Positions 1 to 10,452 of a stretch of 64,000 bases of DNA are shown here, in pieces. The notes beneath the pieces were generated by a model. That model saw nothing but the letters and a program-made list of their open reading frames with translations. It had not been told where the DNA came from and did not search any database. How positions within the stretch are numbered: position 1 is the stretch's first letter; every line of letters starts with the position of its first letter. The translations under genes were made by a program, and so were the position numbers. Origin of the DNA: JAUXFS01 sp963772635 (GTDB lineage: Bacteria; Pseudomonadota; Alphaproteobacteria; Rhodospirillales; Defluviicoccaceae); assembly GCA_963772635.1 (NCBI GenBank), contig CAVYYK010000031.1:1-64000 (forward strand). The letters are read 5' to 3'.

Positions 1-299
1 ATCCTTTTGCCCGTTACCCGATCCGAACGCTTGGTGGCTCGACTCACCCGGGGCCGCCGCAAGAATTCGACGACTTTTTGCAGGGCAACGCCAAAAGCCT
101 TTTGCGTCGCTTGTACTTCCGGTGCCGCCGGCGATTGGCGGTCCTCGATCACCGGGTCGGATTTGGCGGGAGCGGCGGGTTCAGCGACGGGTTCAGCGAC
201 GGGTTCAGCGGCGGGTTCAGCGACGGGTTCGGCGGCGGGTTCACCGGTCTTCGGATCCGCCGAAGCGCCTTGGACGCGGGACCGAAATGCGTTGCTCAT
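1..299 (-). CDS. Probable type I secretion adaptor (HlyD/MFP family), N-terminus only
   Basis: The ATG at 299 opens a frame that stays open to the window edge (99 residues visible). The visible part holds six Glu-Pro-rich hexapeptide-like repeats (EPAAEP/EPVAEP) followed by a basic stretch; the membrane segment and hairpin that would identify an HlyD-type adaptor lie outside the window. The assignment rests on position: it is the third gene after an RTX protein and a type I ABC exporter, and its start overlaps the expected exporter stop as ATGA. Low-complexity, proline/alanine-rich cytoplasmic tails are common in these adaptors. It could also be an unrelated protein. Confidence 0.45.
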   Translation of the reverse strand, partial: MSNAFRSRVQGASADPKTGEPAAEPVAEPAAEPVAEPVAEPAAPAKSDPVIEDRQSPAAPEVQATQKAFGVALQKVVEFLRRPRVSRATKRSDRVTGKR

Positions 300-2132
300 G
301 CCGTTTTCTCCGCGAGTCGTCGAGAAGCCCGCTTTCCGGCGCGCTTCGCCGGAAGCGATGGTTGCGGCGTCGGTTCGGCGGCCGCCCGCTCAGCCGGTTG
401 TTCCGTGGGCCGTGCCGGGCCGCCGGCGGTCGGGGGACTACCGTCAGCCGCGCCAAGGCCGCCTTGTCGATCACCCGACAGGCGCCGCCCTCGATGTGCA
501 GGACCTTGTCGGCCTGACCGAGAATGCTGGCGCGATGGGCGACGATGACGATCGTCGCGCCACGCGCCTTGGCCTGGCGCAACGCCAGCATCAGCGCCTC
601 CGTGCCCTGCGCGTCGAGATTGGAGTAGGGTTCGTCGAGAACCAGCAGCTGCGGGTCGCGGAACAGTGCCCGGGCCAGCGCCACCCGCTGGCGAAATCCC
701 GCCGAGAGCAGGTGGTTGGATCCGCCGACGACCGTGTCGTATCCGGCCGGCAGACGCAGCACCAGCTCGTGGATGCCGGCCCGCTTGGCCGCTTCGACGG
801 CGCGCCGCGGCGACGCTTCGGTGAAGCGGACGATGTTTTCGCGCACCGTCCCCGGCAGCAGCTCGGCCGACTGCGGCACATAGCCGACGTGACGCCCGAG
901 ATCATCCGAGGGCCAGGCGTCGACGTCCATCCCGTCGAGGCGGATCCTCCCCCGCCCGGGCGCCGCCAACCCGACCAGCATCCGCGCCAGTGTGGTCTTC
1001 CCGGCCCCCGAAGGACCGAAGATCCCGAGCATTTCCCCCGGCCCGACGGTGACCGAGAGGGCGTGAAACAGCGGCTCTTTGGCCCCTTGCGGGGCGTAGG
1101 ACGCGGCTTCGACAGTCAGCACGCCCTTCGGCCGCGGCAAACGCATCCGCGCCGGTTCGGCCTCGGCCCGGTTCAAGACCTCCTTCAGCCGCTGGAACGC
1201 GGTGCGGGCGTTGATCAGTTGCCGCCAGCTGCCGATCGCCTGCTCCACCGGCGCAAGCGCCCGGGCGAGCATGATCGACGCGGCCATCATCGCCCCGGCC
1301 GAGAGTTCCTGGCGAACCACGAACATGGCGGCAAGGCCGAGGATCCCGATCTGCAACGCCATCCGCAGGAACCGGCCGACGGCGCTCAGCGAACCGGCGC
1401 GATCACTGGCCAGCGTCTGCCCGGCGGTCGTCCGACCGCTGCGCACAGCCCACCATTTGGTCAGCGCCGGCCCCATACCCAGGGCCTCGACGCTGTCGCC
1501 CTGACGGCTCATCGTCTCGACCGCCGCCATCGTCTCGGCATGGGCTTGGTTGGCCTCGGCCAGCGGCCTGCGGGTGGCCAGTTCGTTGACATAGGCGACG
1601 GTGAACAGCGTGACGGCGCCGAGCAGGGCAAACACCCCAATGCCGGATGGATGACAAATACCAGAGCCACGAACACCGGCACCCACGGGGCATCGAGCAA
1701 TGGGAGCACCCCCGAACCGGTGAGGTAGCCCCGCACATGGGCTAGATCGCGAACGGCCTGGGTCGAATTGCCGCCGTAACGGGACGTCGGCCGCAGCGCC
1801 GCGATGAACACCGCCCCGCCGAGCCGTGCCTCCAGCCAGACGCCGATCCGGACCAGCATCCGCGAACGGACCATGTCGAGCACCGCCATCACAGCGAACG
1901 CCATCAGCGCCGCCATGGTGAGGACCAGGAGGGTATCCTCGCTACGGCTGGTCATCACCCGGTTGAAAACCTGCATCATGTACATTGGCACCGTCAGCAT
2001 CAGGATATTGATGACGAAGCTGAACGCGCCGATGGTGAGAAGCGCCCGCCGGCAAGCGCGGATCGCGCCGTCGAGAAGCGACGGCGCGTCCGCGTTGGAG
2101 CCGGGGTGTTCGGAGGGGTCCTGAGCGGTCAT
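296..2132 (-). CDS. Type I secretion ABC exporter (permease-ATPase), frameshifted twice here
   Basis: This inner-membrane exporter probably drives secretion of the neighbouring RTX protein. The first frame (from the ATG at 2132) gives about 165 residues with hydrophobic helices of an ABC transmembrane domain. The second frame gives the rest of that domain and an ATPase with Walker A GPSGAGKTT (near residue 370), signature LLSAGFRQRVALARAL and Walker B LLVLDEP. The frames join at a run of four C at 1635-1638, where one missing base restores HPALG-VFALLGA. A second missing base at the G run 432-436 gives a stop at 296 in ATGA overlap with the next gene. Mended length is 612 residues, near the usual 560-600 of PrtD/AprD exporters. 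The signature has SAGF where SGGQ is usual. Confidence 0.85.
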
Positions 2133-2149
2133 GTCCTTTGCTTCTCTGT

Positions 2150-5100
2150 TTAGATGGTACCGACGAAGTCGGTCTGATGCAGGGCGCTGGGGGCAACCCC
2201 TTCGATGGTGATCACATCGCCGGGATCACCGCCGAACGAGATCATATCGATCTGGGTTCCGCCGCCAGTGTCGACGAACGGGCCGAAAGTCACCCCAGTT
2301 GGGTTGGAATTCAGCAACGTCGATAACGTCCTGGCCTGGGGTGAAATCCATGATGGTGTCGTCCTCCATGCCGACCGTCATCACGAACACGTCGTCGTCG
2401 GCGCCGCCGGTAAGTTGGTCGGCGCCTTGTCCGCCGTACAGGCTGTCGGCGCCCGCTCCGCCGTACAGCTTGTCGTTGTCTTGTCCGCCGTCGAGCACAT
2501 CGTCCGACAAACCGCCGGTGAGCGAGTCGTTGCCGTCACCACCCTGGAGGGTGACCGGCGCCGCCTTTGACGAGGCATCGATGGAGTCCCCGCCGATGCC
2601 GCCAACGACCCACTCGGCATCGATAGTGGCCGCGTTGATGTTGGCGCCATCAAATCCTGATTGCGCCACGAAGACGACCTTGTCGACATCGGCACCGGCA
2701 CCGGCGTCGACGCCGTTGTTGGCGATGTCGTTTTTGTCCACGTAAAGGGTGTCCGCGCCGCTGCCACCGATCAGCACGTCGACGCCGCCGCCGCCGGTCA
2801 GGACGTCGTCGCCGTCGCCGCCGATCAACGTGTCGGCACCGCTTCCACCATCCATGATCAAATCGGTCAACGCATCATAGCCCGCACCGTTGAATGAGTT
2901 GTCGCCGCCGGCGCCGGTGGCGATCTCAATGCTCGTCGCCCACAGGTCGAGGACGACGCCCGGGTAGCCGGTCAACCAGCCTTCGACGATGACGGTATCG
3001 GTACCGCCGCCACCGAGGACGTTCGTGTCGTCGGCATCGAAGTAGAGAACGTCGTTGCCGTTCCCGCCGTCCAGGAAATCGTCACCGCCGCCTCCCTTGA
3101 GGGTGTCGGCGCCTTCTCCGCCGTACAGGGTGTCGTCTCCGCGGGACGACTCGATCCAATCGTCGCCGTCGTTCCCATAGATCAGGTTGTTTTCGTCGGT
3201 GGCAAGACCGAGTCCGATCGCTCTGCCGTAGATCGAGTTGGCGCCCGCGCCGCCGATCAACGTATCCTGGCCCCGCCCACCTTGGAGGACAACGCTGTCC
3301 GCCGGGTCCGTATATCCGGAGGCATCGAACGAGTCGTTCCCGCTGTTGCCGATCGCGGCTTCGAAACCGGTCATGAAGAGGTTGAGGTCGACGTCAACGT
3401 TGGTCCGGACCTCGGCGGTATCGATCCCGGCACCGCCTGCCACGATGTCGTTGTCGTCGAACTTGATCAGGTCGTCGCCGCCGCCGCCGTCGAGATTGTC
3501 GATGCCGGTGCCGCCGCCGCCGTCGAGGGTTTCAGCGGCAATACCGCCGGTCAGCGTGTCGTCGCCGGTGTAGCCGATCGCGACCTCGATGCCGTGCAGA
3601 CCCATGTCCAGGTTGACGCCGTCAATGCCCTGCACTTCGGCGGTATCGATTCCGATGCCGCCCTCCACCGATCCGCCGATGAGGTCGGCGGCATCGATTC
3701 TGAGCAGGTCGTTGCCGAGGCCGCCGTCTAGGTTGTCGGCACCCGCACCCCCTTCCAGGGTGTCGTCGCCGTCGCCGCCGATGAGTTGGTCGTCGCCGCC
3801 GTTGCCATCCAGCGTCACCGCCTCCGTCGAGCTGGAGGCGTTGAGGATATCGCCATACGCCGAGCCATTCACCTTGTCGAGATCGGCCAAGCCGACGTCC
3901 AGGTCGACGCCGACGTTGCTCACGACGGTGGCCTGATCGAACCCGCCCCCGCCATTGATGACCCCGGTTTGGATGTCGAATTCGTCGATCGTGAAAGTGT
4001 CGTCGCCCGCGCCGCCGATCAGCGTGTCGGCGCCGCCGCCGCCGTCGAGGGAGACTCCGGTGCTCATCCCGGTGGCAACGAAGAAGTCGTCGCCGGCGCC
4101 GCCGATGGCCTTCTCGATATCGGCCGCAGTCAGGTTGAGGGTGACGCCGCCCGGGCCCTGAACGATTGCCTTGTCGCCGCCGAGGCCTTGGCCGCCGCCG
4201 TCGATGTCGGCGAGGTTGTCCTCGGCATCGATATACAAGGTGTCGTTGCCCGCGCCTCCGGAAAAGGCGTCCGCGCCGGCGTCGCCGTAAAGGGTGTCGT
4301 CACCGTCGCCGCCGATCAGTGTGTCGGCGTCGTCGCCGCCATAGAGGAGGTCGCGACCGTCGCCGCCGATCAGCGTGTCGTCGCCGGCTTCGCCGTACAG
4401 AGTATTGGTAACGCCGATGCCGTCGCCGGCCTCGAGGCGATCGTCATTGTTGCCGCCATACAAGGTGTCCCTGTCGTCGCCGCCGATCAGCGTGTCGGCG
4501 CCGTCGCCGCCGAACAGGCTATCGTTGCCGGCGCCGCCGTCGATAATGTCGTTGTCGGCGCCGCCCCACAGCGTGTCCGCACCGTCGAGGCCCTCGAGTG
4601 TGTCGTTGCCGGCGAGACCGTCGACGGTATCGGCGCCGTTGCTCCCGCGCCAAAAATCGTCGCCGGGTGTCGGATCGCCGCTGATGCCGAGGAAGTCGAA
4701 GGACGACAAGGCGGCCTTGAGAGTGTTGAGGAGCGTGAGAGACTGGCCGCTACCCAGATCGATTGTGGTATCAATGCCGTTATCGCTGATCCGCGGTTCC
4801 AGCTCCACCCAGGTGGAAAACGTGGCGCTGAAGTCGGAGAGATCGATCTGGTCGTCGCCCGGGGCGAAGTCGGAGATGGTATCGTTGCCCATGCCCGGCT
4901 CGATATAAAACAAATCGTTGCCGTTACCGCCGTCAAGGACGTCGTCGCCGGCGCCGCCGTCGAGTGTGTCGTTACCTTCGCCGCCGCCGAGGCTGTCGCC
5001 GCCGTCACCGCCGAAAATCGTATCGTCGCCGGTCCCCCCGTCGATGACGTCGTCGTTGGCACCGCCGTCGAGCAGATCGTTGCCGGCGCCGCCGACCAGG

Positions 5101-7914
5101 CTGTCGTCACCGGAGCCACCCAGGATCGTATCGCCGCCGCCGGCACCGTCGAGGGTGTCGTTGCCGCCCAATCCGTCCACGCTGTCGCCAGAGGCGGTTC
5201 CGAGATACGTGTCGGCACCCGATGACCCCGACCAGATTTCACCGGTGGCGACGCCGATGAAATCGTCGGCGGTCAGAAGGCTGTAATCGACGCCGACCAG
5301 GGTCAGAATGTTGCCGTCGAGGTCGATCTGGGTGTTGCCTCCACCCGCGTCGGAAATCTGCAGCTTGAAGGTGTCCCAGTCGGGATAACGTTCCGAGGAA
5401 GGCGTTGACGTCCACCTTGTCCTGACCCTGGGTGAACCCTTCGATCGTGTCGTTGCCCATGCCCTGTTCCGTGACGAAGACATCGTCGCCGGCACCGCCG
5501 TCGAGGTTATCGGCACCAGCGCCGCCGGTGAGAACATCGTCACCGGCGCCACCGGCGAGGCTATCGGCACCAGCGCCGCCGGTGAGAACATCGTCGCCGG
5601 CGCCGCCGTCGAGGGTGTCGTTATCACCGCCGCCGTCCAGGATATCGGCACCGTCACCCCCGGCGAGATCGTCGTTGCCGGCACCGCCGACGAGACTGTC
5701 GGCACCGCCGCCGCCGGCGAGAACATCGTCGCCGGCGCCGCCGTCGAGGGTGTCGGCGGCACCACCGCCGGTGAGAACGTCGTTGCCGGCGCCGCCGTCG
5801 AGAGTGCCGGCGCCGCTGCCGCCGGTGAGCGTATCGTTGCCGCCGCCGCCCTGCAGGGTCACCGCGCCGGACACTCCGGAGCCATCGAACCAGTCGTCCC
5901 CGCTGTCGCCGATAGCGGCTTCGAACCCCGTCGCGGCGAGGTCGAGGGACACGCCGCCCGTGTCGTCGACCACGGCGGTATCGGTCCCGCTGCCGCCGGT
6001 CACGGTGTCGACGGCGTCGAACCTGACGAGGTCGTCGTCGGCGCCTCCGTTCAGTTGGTCGGCGCCGGCGCCGCCGTCGAGAATGTCATTGCCGTCGCCG
6101 CCGTCGATCACGTCGTCGCCGGGACCGCCTTCCAGGGTGTCGTTGCCGCCGTTTCCGGTGATGGTGTCATGGCCGTTGCCGCCGACGAGCGAGTTGTCCG
6201 CGCCGTCCCCGGTCAGCACCTGGCCGCTGCCGATACCGATGAAGTCGGTTTCGAGCAAATTGTTGTAATCGATGCCGGTAAGGGTGAGAACGTCGGGGCC
6301 GACGGTGATCTCGGCATCGCTGCCGTTGTTGCCCATCATCGTTTGCAGGGTCGGCCAGTCGGTCACGCCCATGTTGCTGACGTCGATTTTGTTCTGACCG
6401 ACGTTAAAATCGGAGATCGTGTCGGCGCCGCCGCCCATTACGAATACATCGTCTCCGATGCCGCCGGTGAGCACGTCGTTGTCGTCGCCGCCGTCGAGGG
6501 TATCGTCGCCGGCGCCGCCGGTGAGCGCGTCGTCCCCCTTGCCGCCTTGGAGGGAATCGTTGTCGCCGCCGCCGTCGAGCACATCGGCGCCGGCTCCGCC
6601 GCTGAGGGTATCGTCGCCGGCATCGGCGGTGAGCACGTCGTTGTCGTCGCCGCCGTCGAGCACATCGGCGCCGGCACCGCCGGTGAGAACATCGTCGCCG
6701 GCACCGCCATCGAGGCTGTCGGCGCTGCCGCCGCCGTCGAGAGTATCGGCTCCACCGGCTCCATCCAGCGTCACCGAGCCGGTTACCCCCGATCCGTCGA
6801 ACGAGTTGTTCCCGCTGTTGCCGATCGCGACCTCGAACCCCGTCGCGTCGAGGTCGAGAGAGATGTCGCTCGAATCCTGGAACTCGGCGGTGTCGATCCC
6901 GGCGCCGCCGCTGATCACGTCGGTGGCGTCGAACCTGACGAGGTCGTCGCCGGCGCCCCCCTGCAGATTGTCGGCTCCGGCGCCGCCGTCGAGGGTGTCG
7001 TTGCCCGCGTCACCGGCAAGAACGTCGTCGCCGCTGCCGCCTTCGAGGCTGTCGGCGCCGTTACCACCGGTCAGTACATCGTTATCGGCGCCGCCGTCGA
7101 GCACGTCGTTGCCGTCGCCGCCGTCCAGTTGATCATCGCCGGCGCCGCCCAGGAGGATGTCGTCGCCGGGGCCGCCGTCCAGCGTATCGTTGCCGTCGCC
7201 GCCGTCGATGGTGTCGCTGCCGCCACCGCCTACGAGCAAATCGTCGCCGGCGAGACCTTCGAGGGTATCGCCGCCCGCACCGCCGGTGAGGGTATCGGCA
7301 ACGCCCGATCCGGTCAGGTATATACCGGGAACGGGGCCTTCTTCTCCCGCCTCGAGCGCGGCGGCGTTGCGCATGGAGGACGAGTCGTCCAGGTCGTAGC
7401 CGCCATCGGAACCCAATTCGATATCCTCACGCGAATCGGAATCCGACGGGTCTTCTTCCGCGCCGACCCTGCCCGCCAACGTGCTTGACCCCGGTTCGCC
7501 GGGAGGGGTGAACGCGAAGTCCCGTTCAAACTGCTCCACATGCGGTCCGCCCAAGCGGCCGGTGGAGGGAACCGCCGGCTGGTTCGCCGGTTGCGGTTCG
7601 ATCCGTTGTTCGGCTCCGGCCGGGGGGTATTCGCCATTCGCCGGCTGGTCCGCCGCCGGCTTTGCGTCGGCCGGAAGCGCTGCCTGTTGAACATTCTTGC
7701 CGCCGTCGACCTCCGCGGCATTCCGCCCACCTTGCGATGGAGCGTGCGCGCCATCGGCCGGCGCCGCAGCGCGCTCCGCCACCTGGTTAGGCTCGTTCGA
7801 CGGTGGCGCCGGCGGAACCTTGCCTTTGTCGGGGGCTTCGACGTTTTCATCGACCCGAGGAGCCAGGTCGCGGGGCGTCTGGCTGCGGTCCTGATTGGTG
7901 TCTTTGGTCGGCAT
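2150..7914 (-). CDS. Giant RTX calcium-binding repeat protein, probable type I secretion substrate (two frameshifts)
   Basis: Mended length is about 1,920 residues. The ATG at 7914 is chosen because GGAGG lies 6 bases upstream. Residues 1-200 are Pro/Ala/Glu-rich and probably disordered; the rest is RTX nonapeptides (GGxGxDxL) that bind calcium outside the cell. Four blocks of about 70 residues beginning with a DFxPGxDxIDV-like motif divide the protein, the last one at the C-terminus where a type I signal should be. About eight copies of a second motif, TGFExAIGxSGxDxFDGSG, lie between RTX runs. Single-base frameshifts occur near 5388 and 2285-2297; the length (3n+2) fits two extra bases, and the mended gene ends in DFVGTI at 2150, 17 bases before the exporter. 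No enzymatic domain is seen. Adhesin or S-layer-like roles are possible. Confidence 0.85.
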
Positions 7915-8148
7915 GGTAGCCCTCCTCGGCGGAACCCCCATTCAACACATCGATTTCAGATGCGGATCAATAAATCACAAATCGATATGTTAGAAATAAA
8001 CGTTTGTATGACCGTTTGCAAAATACTTATTTGCCATCAAAGTATTAATACTTAACTTGTTTTCTTATTGTTGTTATATATGATCCAAATTTTAGGACAA
8101 TTTTATCGTTTTCGAATCGGGGTCTCTTGGACGTGTCCGCACGCCGGG

Positions 8149-9988
8149 ATCGGCATAGGGGGCGATCGTGAACGATCGCTCCCCTGCCACACCACCCGGC
8201 ATGCGGGTCCGCACCGGGCGGTTCGAGGAGTTGAGGTTATGAGAGACGGGGCACCCCCAGCTTGTCCGACCATTTGAGGGTTAGCACGGCGTTGAGAAGC
8301 ATTCCGCTGTTGCGCCACCAGCGACGGCTATTCGCCGCAACCCGTCGCGCCACCTCGGGCTTTGCTCCCAGCGCCCGCAGTTCCCGGTACATGGTCTTGC
8401 CGCGTTTCCATTGCTTGAGTTGGATGGCACGGAGCCGGTGGCGCATCCACTGATCCAGGTCTCGCCAGACCCTTGGTGTCTGCGCCAGCCGATAGTAAGC
8501 CTTCCACCCCAAGACATAGGACCGCAGCCGCTCCACCACTTCGTGCATACTGCGCCCACCTGAACGGCGGGTCAGTCGCCGGATGCGCTGCTTGAACGTC
8601 GCCATCGGCTTGGCAGCCACTTTGCGTTTGACCGCCCCTCCCGGAGCCACCCAGAAGGCGTAGCCCAGGAATTTGCGACCGAACACGCCGGCGACGGCGC
8701 TCTTGGTCTCGTTGACCGTCAAGCGCAGCTTGCCGTAGAGCCGCCGAAGCAGCGTCATCACCCGTTCTCCCGCCTTCCGGCTGCGGACATAGACGTTCGC
8801 ATCGTCGGCGTAGCGCACGAAACAATGACCTCGACGTTCCAGTTCCTTGTCCACTTCGTCGAGCAGGACATTGGCCAGCAGTGGCGACAGCGGCCCGCCT
8901 TGCGGCGTTCCCCTGTTCCGCTCCTGGACCACGCCGCCCGTCATGATCCCGCTGTTCAGATAGGCCCGGATCAGCCGGATGACGCCGGCGTCCCCGATCG
9001 GTTTCCGAAGGCGGTCGATGAGGATGTCGTGGTTGACCCGATCGAAGAAAGCCTCCAGGTCCACATCCACGACGATCCGCCGGCCCGACTGCACGTACGA
9101 TTGCGCCGCAAGAACGGCGTCGTGCGCGCTTCGGTTCGGTCGGAAGCCGTAGCTGTGCTCGCTGAAAGTCGGATCAAGGATCGGTTGCAGCACTTGCAGC
9201 AGGGCTTGCTGGATCAAACGATCCGTTACCGTCGGGATGCCGAGCTCGCGCTCGCCACCGTCGGGCTTGGGAATCGTCACCCGCCGTACCGGCAGCGGCC
9301 GGTACGTTCCCGACAACAGTTGTTCGCGGATCTCCGGCCACGCCGTGCGCAGGTGGGCGGCGGTCTGGTCGATGTCCAGTCCGTCGATCCCGGCTGCCCC
9401 TTTGTTGGCCCGTACCCGTTTCCACGCCCGTTGCAGGTTCTCTCTCGCCAGAACCGCCAAAAGCAGCCCTGGCCCTGTGTTCCCCGGCTCACGGCGCGGG
9501 CGGCGGGCTTCGTCGCTGACCAGGCCAGACGCGGCTTCACCGCCCCCTTCCCCGGTCCGCCCCGCTGGCGCAGGCATCTGACGCACTGCCCTCCGCATCG
9601 CCATGACGGCAAACACTCCTCCTCGTTCGGTCCTTCGTCCGCGACCAAGTCGCCGACTACTACGACCTCTGCTGACTTCTCGCTCCGGCTCGACACCGTC
9701 GCCCTTTCAGGCATAAGGCGAGATCTCCCCAGGTAAGAACGCACTCCTTCACTGCACGACCGCCGGATCTACGCCGCTTCCCCTTGGTCACGAGAGCTTC
9801 GCGGTTCATGGCCCGCTCGCCCTGGTCCGCAGCGCCTTCTATCCGGTTCTTGTTCATCGGCCCACAGCTTCGCTCCACGCTTCCTCCCCACACTCGGTCG
9901 CCCTCGTGCAGTTGCGCTTCGCTTCGCTCGCCGTGACCAGCTCACGGTGGGACTTACACCCACAAGAGTGCGCCCATGCTGGGCGCAC
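8149..9988 (-). mobile_element. Group II intron (class C type), apparently full length
   Basis: On the minus strand the element starts with GTGCG at 9988 inside a GTGCGCCCAGC hairpin and ends with ..CCTATGCCGAT at 8149, about 1.84 kb. Domain V is visible at 8181-8224 (GAACCGCCCGG..CCGGGTGG) with a GCGATCG/CGATCGC domain VI hairpin at 8149-8180. It encodes a reverse transcriptase/maturase in its domain IV. The 5' exon ends in an intrinsic terminator and T tract, which is the typical target of class C introns. Boundaries are from sequence conventions and could be off by a few bases. Confidence 0.85.
8237..9604 (-). CDS. ltrA: Group II intron-encoded reverse transcriptase/maturase
   Basis: This 455-residue intron protein splices and mobilises its host intron. 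It shows the order reverse transcriptase then maturase (X) domain. RT motifs include GIPTVTDRLIQQALLQVLQP, YGFRPNRSAHDAV, the GTPQGGPLSPLLANVLLDE block and the catalytic FVRYADD near residue 245. The maturase domain follows and the protein ends in LGVPRLS without an HNH endonuclease, as in class C intron proteins. ATG 9604 is used, with GGAGGAG about 12 bases upstream; a GTG at 9616 is an alternative. No frameshift is seen, so the intron may be active. Confidence 0.93.
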   Translation of the reverse strand: MAMRRAVRQMPAPAGRTGEGGGEAASGLVSDEARRPRREPGNTGPGLLLAVLARENLQRAWKRVRANKGAAGIDGLDIDQTAAHLRTAWPEIREQLLSGTYRPLPVRRVTIPKPDGGERELGIPTVTDRLIQQALLQVLQPILDPTFSEHSYGFRPNRSAHDAVLAAQSYVQSGRRIVVDVDLEAFFDRVNHDILIDRLRKPIGDAGVIRLIRAYLNSGIMTGGVVQERNRGTPQGGPLSPLLANVLLDEVDKELERRGHCFVRYADDANVYVRSRKAGERVMTLLRRLYGKLRLTVNETKSAVAGVFGRKFLGYAFWVAPGGAVKRKVAAKPMATFKQRIRRLTRRSGGRSMHEVVERLRSYVLGWKAYYRLAQTPRVWRDLDQWMRHRLRAIQLKQWKRGKTMYRELRALGAKPEVARRVAANSRRWWRNSGMLLNAVLTLKWSDKLGVPRLS

Positions 9989-9991
9989 CAC

Positions 9992-10018
9992 AAAAAAAGG
10001 GCCGCGCACGCACGGCCC
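9992..10018 (-). terminator. Intrinsic terminator directly upstream of the group II intron
   Basis: On the minus strand GGGCCG and CGGCCC form a stem around an 8-base loop, followed by seven T. The intron begins a few bases after the T tract. It would stop transcripts coming from the CoA-transferase operon at 10.4-14.5 kb. Confidence 0.8.
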
Positions 10019-10452
10019 AAGTTTTGGGAGGAAACGTCCAAGAAGCACGGCCAACCCGGGAGCGGAAACGCCCTCGTGTTGCGCCGCACAAGTGAGATGT
10101 AGTCGTTTCTTCGATCAATTTCAAATAGCATTTCCGCGAGGTCCACCCCATATGGGGGAAATTCGCGATCGGCACTGATTCGTACCCCATAACCAACTGA
10201 AAAAACGTCGATAAAATTGCCACACTCTGCGGCGGAAAAACGTTCGCGGCAAAATCGCCGTCAACGGCCGGGGACCCGTGATACCCGGCGACACGAGCGA
10301 GGGGCGCAAGAAGCGGCTGAAAAATGGTGCAATGCGAAAGAAAACAACGCCTGAACGCGTCCGAATCGGGCGGGAGATTGGAGCAAACACCTAAATCACC
10401 CCCGCTCCCCCTCGCCCCGGTCGTCGGCGCCAGACCATCGGGCCGGTCGAAA
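10019..10452. other. Gene-free stretch with a CCCC-ATAT-GGGG palindrome
   Basis: I see no credible gene here. Short frames lack homology, ribosome sites and coding composition. A perfect palindrome CCCCATATGGGG lies at 10146-10157 and resembles palindromes found elsewhere in the window (18219, 23768, 32980). Confidence 0.5.

Noticed and set aside
7..1728. Long plus-strand frame opposite the ABC exporter
   Set aside because: It is an arginine/proline-rich shadow of a high-GC gene; the minus strand has clear ABC motifs.
3786..5225. Long plus-strand frames opposite the RTX gene with regular Val/Ala repeats
   Set aside because: The regular pattern is the reverse complement of RTX repeats, with no ribosome site or independent similarity.
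2226..7900. CRISPR-like appearance of the repetitive 2-8 kb region
   Set aside because: The repeats are coding RTX nonapeptides with codon-level variation, without spacers of uniform length.
9660..10390. Several short frames upstream of the reverse transcriptase
   Set aside because: They lie in the structured 5' part of the group II intron and in the terminator region and have no protein-like features.
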